Shown in pieces: positions 23,501 through 33,655 of a stretch of DNA of 64,000 bases. Source of the stretch: Procambarus clarkii (taxonomy: Eukaryota; Arthropoda; Malacostraca; Decapoda; Cambaridae); NCBI RefSeq assembly GCF_040958095.1, contig NC_091165.1, positions 27,488,479-27,552,478 of the forward strand. The letters run 5' to 3'. The notes under the pieces were generated by a model. That model had not been told where the DNA came from. It saw nothing but the letters and a program-made list of their open reading frames with translations, and made no database searches. Both the position numbers and the translations under genes were made by a program. Each line of letters begins with the position of its first letter. Positions within the stretch are counted from its first letter, which is position 1.

Positions 23501-26500
23501 TTTTACACAGAGAAAGGAGCATACCTGTAAGTCTTTGTTGTAAAGATTTAAAATGTTCATATTTGAAATATTTCATGAAACCATACCAAAACAGGTGCAT
23601 CATTAAAGGCAAAAACTTAAGTACTATTTTCATTGTAAAGTACTGTACGGTATGGAATGGTATATGATACTCATTCTCACTCATTAAAACTCTCATATAA
23701 ACATACTGTATGTACAGTATAAAATATTTTTATTGATTATATTATTTTGTTTTATATTGCAGATTGTACACACCATTTCATGAAGAATCCCAAAGCATTG
23801 GGGATAAAGTGTACGATGCTCTGCGTAATGCACTTATTCTCCTCGGTGTTGTGGTCATTTTAACCATTGTGCTTATATTTCTTTACAAAAAACGCTGTTA
23901 TAAGGTAAGAATGTTTGTGTAGGCAGTTGCCATTATTAGTGCTGCAGTATTTTATTTTTGTTTGTACCCAGTTCAATGTCAGTAATTGTTTATCTGAGCA
24001 AGGTATCCTTAATAGCTCGTCTTGTTAAATGCCCTGAACCTGTTTAAGGTAGTGTACTAATAATCCATTAGGCTATAAGCAATTCAAGCCTCAGAATGAC
24101 AAGTATATTTGTAAATGCTTGTCGTCCTAATGAACGGTGCAGCAAATTAAATGAAGAGGATAATTTAACTATCCCCAAAGTTACCCCAACCAACACATCA
24201 CAAAAATGGAGAAACGACAATGTTTCGGTCCGTCCTGGACCATTATCACGTCGACTCTCACATGACTTGATATTTAGTCCAGGACAGACCAAAACGTTAT
24301 CGTTTCTCCATTTTTCTGATGTGTGATTTGGTCATCAATTCAAATGATCTACCTCCAAATGATTCTTTAACATTTTAAAAAAGAGTGATTGTGAGGGTTG
24401 TGCAAGGCAGCCATCTTACTTTTAGCCTAGTGCCTTGTTTTGACAAGTTCCCTTGGTCAAGGATGATGATGTGTATCTTGTTATGCCTTAGGGTTCTGCA
24501 TCAGCATTTGTCTGGGATTTTCAGGATTCAATTCCATTGGTACCTCCAATTCATTCACTAAAATTTTTCATGGATGAATTGAAACTAAGGTGGGATTTGT
24601 CTCCACCCTTTGGTTGTGTCAGTCGGGTCACTGATCTCCAGCGTTACAGCCTTCCCACATTGTAGCTCAAGGTTTAGCATGAGTTTAGATGTCATGCTTG
24701 CATATCACTTGCGTGTCTTAGCTATCTGGATTCATTTGAAGTGTACCAAAGGTCTGTTCCTTGAACACAAGCAATTTAGTATGCTCCTTACTTACACGGC
24801 ATTTGACTCTGGCCGTTTCCTTTCTTCTGGATTCTTGAGGCTTAATTCTCCAGGTGGCTGGAAGGTGGCCATATCCTAATTTCAGTGGATATGCAATACC
24901 TATGGCTACCTCAGGTAGATCTGTTTGACCTGTGTGTGAATCCTTAGCTCCTAGCATATGTGGCTGTTTTCCAACTGGGAAGCTTTGCCATTCAGTGCTT
25001 TGCAACTGGATTGGAGCAGGTGGTGCTGCTGTGGGACTTTGGTTGCCTAAGCCAGAATTGATAAGTGGGAGGACAGCAGTTAATTTTATATTCTTTGGAA
25101 CCTTGTGCCTTTCATTGGGATTGTACTCAGAATATAGTACCATTAAGTGGCCTTTTGGCCTGTCCATGGTTGCTGAAGCCTTCCCTTGCCTACAGGTGAT
25201 GTGAGTCAACGTTTGCCATATACGCAGCGTAATGTGCCTGTTTTCATTATGAAGGGAGATCCCCTGGTTGTTGAAAATGAGGAAAGAGTAGTTTGTAATT
25301 TATTTTTTACTGTAGCACTTAAGCCAGCAACCAAAGACAACTAGTTTATGAGCAATTGAGGACAACCCATCTCTTTTTCCTTACAATTTGTAAGACATTA
25401 TTGTATTCCAGTATCATTATTTTATTGAAATATAAGTTTATAATCACAAGAACACTAATCATAACTTCTGTACATGAGAGTAGCATTGTGGTTTTGTTTC
25501 AGATCATCCATGGATGGCTGCTTATGTCCTCTCTACTGCTGCTCTTTATTTTTACCATGATGTACATTCTGTGAGTATTCAGTGCTAGTTATAGTAAACA
25601 TTTCTTAAGTGCTTTATAAACCTTTGCTACAAAGGAAAGTCAACATTTACAAGAACTTGATGAAAATGAAATTTTTGTAATAATCAAGCAACAAGTAACT
25701 TTTGAATGGCTTGATTAATCATGTGGACACAAAATTAATAGAGCATATTGCCCTAAGCTTAGAATTAATCTTTTTAATATTATTTACAATCTATTAAAAT
25801 GGTGTACAGGGCATATGACTTCCTCTAAATCTGTTCCTTGTAGTTGTACCTTCAGCTTACTTCAACCATTTTCCAAAAATATCTCCCCCCTCCCATTCTC
25901 TTCAAGTCTGTCATGTTTTCATTACTTAGTTTTTCTTTCTCCACTTCTTTCTTTACCCTCCTAACATGCACAGTCACATTCATCTGTCACCAAATCTTCC
26001 TCTTATGCCACTTTCACTTGATTATTCCTCTGTTTGATTATCCTATATTTCTCTTCTATTTAACCTAAAATCATGCATGTGTTTTGTTCACTGCATTTGC
26101 TTTATTTTGTTATGTAATAAAAGCTCTTCTCATGATGCCCTATCGTCTTTATAATTGATGAAGCTTTGAAGCATCTGATTATTTAGGCATCAAATACCCT
26201 CTCATTGAATTGCTCTCCATCTATGACTCTTCAGAAGAACTTTTTTTCAGCACTTGTTCTCATAATTAGAAGCTGTGACTTTTTGTTCTCAGAATGTCTT
26301 GAATGAGATTTCAAGAGTTCCTCCTTATCATTCTTGTCATAGTTTCTTGTACATGATCATATCACCACTTCTTCCATTGTCTACAAGTTCTAGCATATTT
26401 AATGCCTCTAATCTTCCCTCATTGCTATTTCTTTTTTTTTTTTAGTAGGTCTGTAAACTATTTAGTAGCATGTCTCTACATCTCTTCTATTTTATTTACA

Positions 26501-29500
26501 AGTTTGAAATTAGGATACCATACAACTGCTGCATATAGTATTAGATGAAGTCTTCCCTATGTCATGAATAGTTTTTGAGCATTCTTTACATGTATTTAAA
26601 GTCAATTATGAAATTGGACAGAGTAGTGCAGTCTCCTTTTAACATGCCTTGAAAATGAGTTAATAGTGTTTATATATAAACATATGTTTCTTATTTCACA
26701 AAGGGAGTTACTGCGTGGGTACAATATTGGGATGGATTGGATCACCGTCGCTATATGTGTGTGGAACTTTGGGGTAATGGGCATGGTGAGCATCCACTGG
26801 CATGGTCCCCTACGCCTTCAGCAAGCTTACCTCATATTCATCGCCTCACTGATGTCTCTCATGTTCATCAAGTACCTTCCTGAGTACACCCTCTGGATGG
26901 TCCTAGGTGTCATCTCCATCTGGGGTAAGTGTATTGCACGTGTGTTGAGACTGGCTGTATTATTTACATTACATTGTAGCATCATGTTTGATTTACACAG
27001 CTGAACACCTCTTGAGTTCAGTCATTATTGTAATGGCTCGTAAAAGTTGTTACAAATATAATTTTAATTCTAATTCTTATTTACATGATGTAAAGAAAAC
27101 ATAAAATACTAAGTTCTTTTCATGGTAAGAGGTTTACGTGATTTTGCATTATCTTGAGATGATGTAAAAATACATTGTCAAAATAAATTTATTTATGTTT
27201 TGTATTTTGTTATGTCGGACAGATGTGTAGCTAAAATGATAATTAAGTGAAAATGTATTTAGAGGCCTGAAAGGACTAAATAAAGTCACATGTATGGATT
27301 TTGTGGAATGTTATTCAATGGTTGTTCAGTGCATGAATGGATGGGGTCATGTGGAGGTCGAGGTATGACTACTGAAAGAATTGATGGCAAGAGAGTAGTT
27401 GAGAGAGAATATTCATATGATTTTCTTTGAAATTTGGTGGTAAAAAAGTCAAGAATAAGTTGGGCTGACATGGCGAGTGTACACAGAGGCACAGATTGAG
27501 TGTGAATAGTGCATGAGAATTGGTATGGAATAAGGTAAGAGGCGGTAAATTGATCAGCAGCGTGAATGTTTTAACATTTTTCAAATGACCACTCTTATGA
27601 AGCACATAAGTGTTGCATTTCATGCAACACCTTGTTGCATGAAATGATCAAGTGCTGATGTGCATGTATTACCAGAATGGTGCTGGCTCTGTATGGTGCT
27701 GCAGTATGTTGGGTGAAAGATATTGTGTTTTGGTGACTTTATTCTCTCTTCTATTTGTTTCCTATTTCTTTCTGGGCTGGTGTGTGTACTCCGCATGAAA
27801 GTGGGGAACAGAGTAGTGAAGATGAACGTACAATGTAAAACAGATGAATACAAGTGCATTACTTGGCCTATTAAATATAAAATTTAATTTGTTATTACTA
27901 AGCTGTGTGTGTTGCTCATTAAATCTAATTTTTGTAGATTTGATTGCTGTGTTGTCTCCCAGAGGCCCACTACGTATTCTAGTGGAAACGGCTCAGGAGA
28001 GAAATGAGCCCATATTTCCTGCACTTATTTACTCTTGTAAGTATTCATTAAAATATGATGGATATGACACTACATATTTATCTTGTACAGTCATTGTAAT
28101 TTAAGAGTTCCTGCAACTGTGTTCCAGAGCTAGTCCTGATTGTATTTAAAAAGTTTAGTGTTTAGCACCAATGTCCTGATACCAATAATTTTTCCTCATA
28201 CTGTACTAAATAATCAGAAGTCGTGATTGTGCCATTGTATTAAGCTAAGGATGAATGGTATATGTGAAAAGCTGTAGAAGCATTAATCGTTTGGCTTTTC
28301 TTGGCCTAATATATTGTATAAAATTCTTTTCAGCCAATATCATGTACAGCACTTTGGGGATGGCAGAACCTGATGGCAACCTTTCTTCATCAAGATCTCG
28401 TGGTAGACAACCTGTTCAAGAAGATGCAGGTACTGTTGGAGATTTAGCAGGTGAGGATGCGGCTGGTGCACAGAGGGATGGAGATATCACCAGGAGGAGG
28501 ACTGCAGAAAATGGACATACGGCTGCAGATGAAGTGTCAGGTTTCACTGAAGAATGGGCCTTGCACCATGAGGATCGAGCTATCAGGCGACGAGAACAGG
28601 TGCCTAAATATTTGAAGCCACTTTGAATGCATCTGTGTCATCAAGAGTTTCTACTCATAACATAGATAGTAGATGATAGTTCCTTCCTGTACCTAACAGA
28701 ATCTTATTGATTTGTTTGTATATAAATATAAGAATTTTTGTATATAGGCTCTCAGTAAGCTGGTAGAAAGAGAAGACTCCCTAAGCACAGTGAACAGACA
28801 CTGCAGTGTCTTGACATTACTTACACTGAGCAACATAAAATATACAATACTATACTTTGGTTTACATGTGGTGTGCTGTGGGCTTTTTTAAGTTACCGTA
28901 TTTCCTGGTAATTGTTAATGTTTATTGATTCTGAATATTTTCTAAATCATCCTTGTCAAATTTCTTTAAAGTTTTAACAATTGTGTTGTATTGGTTGGAA
29001 TAGTTAGCATTGATCCCTGGAACTGGAAATTAATGGTTTTTGTTTCAATTTGCTATATATTTAGTATGCTGAAGTCTTAGCATATAATGTACACTACTGT
29101 ACTATAGAATGTTAGACTTGAGGTAGCATTGCTGCAAGGTGATCGTTTTGGTAATATAATTATTTTCATGTTCTTCGTTGGTAGATGGCTTCTGAAGACA
29201 TATGCCTAGACAACCTCTTGCCCCTTTTGCTATCTAATGCAATTTTTGTTGAGTGCAACTTTCATCCAGCTCGGGATCTAATTTGATGTTGGCATCAGTA
29301 TTAGCATTGTTATATTTATTATTATTACTATTACCCTATTTCTCACTTTCACGGGGTGAGAACATTTGCTTGATGAACATAGGAAATGAAGGTTGATGAT
29401 ATTTAAAACAAGATCCCTCTTTTCACCATTCTTGGTGATATTTAGCGCCCTCTGATTATTTCGCACTTTGATGGTGCTACATAGCCTTCCCGGTTTGGTG

Positions 29501-31425
29501 CCTTCTTTTGATAATTGCCTTGCCTTGCCTCTTTTCACCATGTCCTCCACATTTGTACAGCATCAAGAAAATCAGTACCACCATACTAACACATCACTTT
29601 ACTGCTACATACTACATAAATCTGCAGAAATTATAAAGTGCTCCTTATGAGGTTTCATGTGCAAATGAAAGCATTCACTCCCTTTTAAGAAACTTCTCCC
29701 ACCTGTTCATGTCCTCAAGCACTACTTGTGTGTTGTATACACTGACTCATTATGTCTAATTTCTTATACCTTAACAGCCAATGTCATTACTGAATTGGAA
29801 TACATCCTTAAGAACTTCCTAGTGAAACATAACTAATTCTACAGCTTAATTTTTCACTATTCTCTACCTGCTATTTCCTCAGTCCAAAGAAGAGGAGTAG
29901 GAGAATGAAATAATTACATGTCATATAAATTCTGATATATTTAAATGTTGTTCTCTAGGTTAATAGTCATGTGCGTGAGCACCCTACAAACGTTGAATAC
30001 CCACATCCCCATCCTCGTGATATTACTGCTGAGGAAGAGGAAGAAAGTAAGTGCTTGTTTTTATATACATTTTTGCTGTTTCCATCTTATCAAGCAAATA
30101 GTTGTTCTATTTACTCTTAAGTGTTGCAATATACTAACTGTGTTCAGAGGTGTTAGGAATGTACTTAGTTGTCAAAAATTATTTAATTTGCTTCACTATT
30201 CAGCATGCTCGATTACCAACAGGAGAGAGTGGCATATAAGATGACACGTTGAATGAGAAAAAGCGAAGAATAACTTTCAACATGAATTTGAGTGTGTAAG
30301 AGATAAGAAGACAATGAAATAGGCCTGCAGATCAAAGTAGAAATTATCTGGAAAGAGAAAAGATGTTTATATAGTTTCTCTTAGAGTATAGTTATAAGAG
30401 ATAACCAGCATTGTAAATTTTTAAAGGATAAAACTCAAGTGTAAAAGTTTTAAACAAATATAAAAATAATTAACATGCTGCATCAGTTGCTGAACACAGA
30501 TTCTTTTCCAGGAGGTGTGAAACTTGGACTTGGAGATTTTATTTTCTACTCTGTTCTGGTTGGCAAAGCTTCCTCATATGGTGACTGGAACACCACCATA
30601 GCCTGCTTTATTGCCATTCTCATTGTGAGTAATTATTCAGTACAGTGTATTATAATATAGTATAATAAATACTTTTTGTTGAATTTTAGATTTATCAGGA
30701 CTATAGCTTAAATACTGTTTAGTTGTACTTATGAGTACTTATTTTTAAATTCGAATTTAAAATACTGTATCTCTAAATTTAACCTGTGTATGGCTGAATA
30801 AATACTTCTTAAAAAATCATTTGCAATTTATCCTGTATTGAAAAGTATTTGTATTCTTTGGAAGTATGTTAAAGGGAAACTTGTTATTCTATGTAAATGT
30901 CCAGAGTTGTATAAGAAAAGTTGGTGTCGACGGTATGACTGCTGTCCCTCCTAAACATCGCTGCTGATGGCCAAACAGCCAACATTTCCATGCAATTGTG
31001 TTATCATTTGTTTTTTATCTTTAGGCAAAACAATGTCATGCATTAGAATTTCAAGTGTTTTCATGGTGGCTTCATAATATAATATTAATAGTATAGTATC
31101 TGAAGAATTACAACAAGCCGCTTTCTACCTCCTTGTTCTAATAACCCCCCAAAAATAAGAAAGCACCAGTTCCTATCAGAACATACCCAGCTGGTGTATA
31201 TTTTGTATGTATATTTCAACATTTGCCTATGAATGTATTAATTTTAATATGATCTTCTCTGACTTTCAGGGGTTGTGCTTGACATTAATCATGCTGGCCA
31301 TTACCAAGAAAGCTCTGCCGGCCTTGCCCATCTCCATTACATTTGGCCTTATCTTCTACTTCTCCACCTCGCTATTAGTGGTGCCGTTTACAGAGCAGCT
31401 TGCAAGTGAACAGTTTTATATATAG
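20426..31425 (+). CDS. Psn: presenilin, catalytic subunit of gamma-secretase (11 coding exons)
   Basis: Joined exons 20426-20578, 22009-22191, 23348-23526, 23763-23904, 25503-25570, 26704-26924, 27938-28036, 28334-28599, 29959-30046, 30512-30624 and 31270-31425 give 1,668 nt, 555 residues plus TAA or TAG-type stop. All junctions are GT-AG and keep phase. Presenilin is the intramembrane aspartyl protease of gamma-secretase, which cleaves Notch and other membrane stubs in ER, Golgi and surface membranes. Hallmarks: a TM1 start at [13 protein letters not shown] (about 140-163); the conserved [15 protein letters not shown]; the TM6 catalytic Asp316 in [27 protein letters not shown]; an acidic, variable cytoplasmic loop (about 357-466); the TM7 catalytic Asp475 in [15 protein letters not shown] at 521-524; and the C-terminal FYI. 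Length is near that of insect presenilins. The N-terminal ~110 residues are hydrophilic and variable. The start is the first ATG of an exon whose donor phase fits exon 2. The upstream UTR is not defined. Confidence 0.96.
20684..20870 (+). repeat. TTAGG-like minisatellite in presenilin intron 1
   Basis: About 12 imperfect units of ggttaggttaggctg (15 bp), with variants in which ggtta becomes ggttt. TTAGG is the ancestral arthropod telomere repeat, and the array consists largely of this word with a ctg spacer. It is intronic and ends before a decayed retroelement tail at 20,880-21,000. Confidence 0.85.
20880..21003 (+). mobile_element. decayed retroelement tail
   Basis: Contains aatgttccttcttgtacagt followed by tatatatataaataaata. 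This resembles the 3' tails at 49,190-49,245 and 54,670-54,732 (ccaatgtaccttcttgtata and ataaataaataa). Confidence 0.55.
22009..22191 (+). CDS. Psn: presenilin coding exon 2
   Basis: 61 codons of low-complexity Gly/Gln/Arg-rich N-terminal sequence ([16 protein letters not shown]..., [15 protein letters not shown]). Acceptor tcttgcag, donor gta|gtgagt, phase 0 at both ends. An ATG at 21,991 in the same frame lies upstream of the acceptor and could serve only in an unspliced or alternative first exon. Confidence 0.85.
23348..23526 (+). CDS. Psn: presenilin coding exon 3 (acidic cluster and TM1)
   Basis: Encodes the acidic run [15 protein letters not shown] followed by the first transmembrane helix ([20 protein letters not shown]) and the start of the hydrophilic loop 1 (FYTEKGAY). 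The donor gtaagt leaves two bases of a Leu codon. Confidence 0.95.
23763..23904 (+). CDS. Psn: presenilin coding exon 4 (loop 1 and TM2)
   Basis: Completes the Leu codon and encodes YTPFHEES in loop 1 and TM2 ([19 protein letters not shown]). Acceptor atattgcag, donor aag|gtaaga, ends in phase 0. Confidence 0.96.
24188..24331. mobile_element. MITE-like foldback in presenilin intron 4
   Basis: Arms 24,188-24,240 and 24,277-24,331 are complementary with a few mismatches: left has acacatcacaaaaatggaga and gtccgtcctggac; right has gtccaggacagacc and tctccatttttctgatgtgt. The loop is about 36 nt. No coding sequence is present, so if it moves it must use a transposase or retroelement encoded elsewhere. 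Confidence 0.85.
25503..25570 (+). CDS. Psn: presenilin coding exon 5 (TM3)
   Basis: A 68-nt exon encoding [20 protein letters not shown], the third transmembrane helix. Acceptor tttgtttcag, donor ct|gtgagt. Introns 4 and 5 are long (about 1.6 and 1.1 kb). Confidence 0.95.
26704..26924 (+). CDS. Psn: presenilin coding exon 6 (TM4, TM5, start of TM6)
   Basis: Encodes [20 protein letters not shown], the near-invariant [14 protein letters not shown], and TM6 up to VISIW. The last base before the gtaagt donor is the first base of the catalytic Asp codon. Confidence 0.97.
27938..28036 (+). CDS. Psn: presenilin coding exon 7 (catalytic Asp316)
   Basis: Begins with the last two bases of the TM6 catalytic Asp codon, then [19 protein letters not shown] and [13 protein letters not shown]. 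Acceptor tttttgtag, donor t|gtaagt. This block is among the most conserved in presenilins. Confidence 0.97.
28334..28599 (+). CDS. Psn: presenilin coding exon 8 (cytoplasmic loop)
   Basis: Encodes [14 protein letters not shown] followed by a charged, Ser/Arg/Glu-rich segment. In presenilins this large loop carries the autoproteolysis region that yields N- and C-terminal fragments. Residues here are poorly conserved, so only the position suggests the cleavage zone. Acceptor ttttcag, donor cag|gtgcct (weak). Confidence 0.9.
29959..30046 (+). CDS. Psn: presenilin coding exon 9 (loop end)
   Basis: Encodes [20 protein letters not shown] and an acidic run DITAEEEEE. Acceptor ttctctag, donor aaa|gtaagt, leaving one base of the Arg codon that precedes the GxGD segment. 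Confidence 0.88.
30512..30624 (+). CDS. Psn: presenilin coding exon 10 (TM7, GxGD)
   Basis: Encodes [20 protein letters not shown], with the GxGD catalytic motif (Asp475), then [18 protein letters not shown]. Acceptor ttttccag, donor att|gtgagt, phase 0. Confidence 0.97.
31270..31425 (+). CDS. Psn: presenilin coding exon 11 (TM8-TM9, PALP)
   Basis: Encodes [20 protein letters not shown] (PALP is needed for active-site conformation in the family), [14 protein letters not shown], and ends [12 protein letters not shown] with the conserved hydrophobic C-terminus. The stop follows at once. Confidence 0.97.
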   Translation, partial: GLCLTLIMLAITKKALPALPISITFGLIFYFSTSLLVVPFTEQLASEQFYI

Positions 31426-31611
31426 TACAAGTTACATATTAAAGCCATTCCGTATATATATATTTAAAAGAAATTTGATATATTCAATATAGTGGGCCAT
31501 GAACAGTGTATATATATAAAGATTGATGTCTTGTGCACGATGAATTTATGGTGGTACTGTAGTGATGTGGTGGATATTGCAAGGCAAAAGTTACACTGAG
31601 AACTTAATTAA

Positions 31612-31776
31612 AGGGATGTCTGCACACTACAAATACAATACCCAAGATAACAGGGATGTCTGCACACTACAAATACAATACCCAAGATAACAGGGATGTG
31701 TGCACACTACAAATACTGTACTATACCCAGGATAACAGGGATTTGTGCACACTTCAAATACAGTACCTAAGAATAG
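31612..31776 (+). repeat. 40-bp tandem repeat just after presenilin stop
   Basis: Four copies of a 40-bp unit (gggatgtctgcacactacaa plus a second half ending aagataaca). The first two are identical and the last two diverged. It probably lies in the presenilin 3' UTR. Confidence 0.9.
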
Positions 31777-31859
31777 ATTTCAAATGAAGAACCAATTTTC
31801 AGTGGCTTGTTTCCAAACAAGTCATTCATAATACAGTAGTTATGAAACTAGTAGGGGGC

Positions 31860-31865
31860 AATAAA
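31860..31865 (+). terminator. candidate presenilin polyadenylation signal
   Basis: An AATAAA hexamer 435 nt after the stop codon, the first one found downstream. Others follow (for example near 33,284 and 38,163), so the 3' end used is uncertain. Confidence 0.35.
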
Positions 31866-33542
31866 CTTTATATCAAATATGGCTATAGCTGGTTACCATT
31901 GTTAATATTAAGTATTTTATGCCTTTTTTTTTTTTAGAATTTGATTTTGTATTGTATAATTAGCTTTTTATCTAAGTCGGTAGATAAGTCAGTAGATAGT
32001 ACTGCAGTTTGCAGTACTTTGGTAGACATCATATTTTGACTTGTTCAGGAAGCTTTATACTGTATTTGAAAGTGATACATGTGAAGGTCACATACGAAAA
32101 TTGTTTTTTTTATATATACAAAATTTAGTTCCATAGTAATAGTATAAAATACTGTCCGCTATTGGAAAAACAGGTTTGTTTTCACATTCGACAGTAATAC
32201 AGTATCCTTGTACCGTATAGGTAAATAATGTATTTGAAGATGTCACTTTGAATGACGCCTTATTTTAATTTTCATGATTTGTTGTTTTTCCATCACAAGC
32301 TGGAATAGATTTTAAGAGGTAGCTTCTCTCAAGCGTACCTGGTGAACAACGTCATAATTCACGAAGCATAACTTCTAGTGTGTGGGGGTAAGTCGTAATG
32401 TTACCATTCAAGGCTTTATTAGTTGCATAGGACTTTATATAACCACCAGATTTGACTCCCATTGGAGCTAGGAAGTGTAAGAACTTGTACTTCCAAAAAT
32501 TACACTGTTTTTGGAAAGGCAAATGTTTTAGGCTTTAAATTTCTAGTTTTCATTTTCTTCTAGACTAGGCTTTAATATTTTGATTTCAGTTACAGTATTT
32601 CAAGTTTCATGATAAAGTATATTTAGGATGGTATAAATTATGTTTTATTTAAATTTTCAGAATCATTCCTTATTTATCATTAGTTAAGGTATGGTATTGA
32701 CAAACATGAATTGCCATTTTAATAATTTTTTATTGAATGTCTTGAGAAATTGAATTTAGTGAATTTGCATCAGGAGATATATATGCTGATATGAAGTAAC
32801 AAGTCAAAGTGTTTTTAAATTAATTTTACCTCATATTGAGGCTTGTTAATGGCAGTAAAGTTTGTATTTCTCATTGCAAGGTTCACATGTAAGTGTGTTG
32901 TCAAATCTTCTAACAATTCATCAATAGCAGCTTGCAGACAGAAGTCAGAATCCTTTGCAACTATTTTGGTTACAATATTGATTATTGATAATACTTGCTG
33001 GGAAGTAAAGTCTTTTGAAAAATTTCTGTATCAATGACCCTTTCTTCATTCTTGGTTAAATGGGTGGAACAAGCTACAGTCTTTAACCCATTGGCTGTGG
33101 GACGGTAACATTATTTTTTATTTGTTAACATTCATTCCTGCTGGGATTGTATGACCTGTACAATATTATGTTTCATTATATGGGGCCAGCATATAGAAGT
33201 CAGGTGTTGTCTCTACCTCAGTAAGTGGCTCTGAAGATCGTATGGTCTACTGAAAAATATACATAAACCAGTTGTATTTTTTGTAAATAAAATATTAGGG
33301 ATTTTTAAATATTTAGATGGTATATTTGATTTACAGTATATATACTGTATATACTTGGATGTAATGATATAAATGGCTTTAAAGTGTGCACATACACATT
33401 TGAATACATATGGATGGTGGTGGCAAAAGGAGTATGATTTTGTGAATGCTCTAGACCAGTGCAGGAAATAAGTCACAATAATGTGGCTGCAATAAATAAC
33501 TTGGCCCATATATGTAAAATGAAAAGAAAGTGATAACATTTT
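31866..33542. other. presenilin 3' flank
   Basis: AT-rich, no coding exon recognised. Possibly long alternative 3' UTR, since further AATAAA hexamers occur. Confidence 0.4.
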
Positions 33543-33655
33543 TGGTCTGGTTCATGACCAGGCCTCCTGGTTGCTGGACTTGTCAACCAGGCTGTTGGAC
33601 ATGGCTGCTCGTAGCATGACGTATGAATCACAGCCTGGTTGATCAGGTATGGAGA
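33543..33655 (-). pseudogene. LINE ORF C-terminal tail
   Basis: Minus-strand translation reads IPDQPGCDSYVMLRAAMSNS then LVDKSSNQEAWS and stops. This matches the tail family seen in another frame at 40,310-40,549 (VPDQPGCGGYVALRAAPSNS, LVDQTLTSRAW). Confidence 0.8.

Noticed and set aside
24718-25209. 163-codon minus-strand frame in presenilin intron 4
   Set aside because: No recognisable domain and no splice partner. The region at 24,430-25,200 reads like decayed transposon DNA, but no family could be named.
27286-27859. Overlapping minus-strand frames in presenilin intron 6
   Set aside because: No conserved motif. They lie between two firmly assigned presenilin exons on the other strand.
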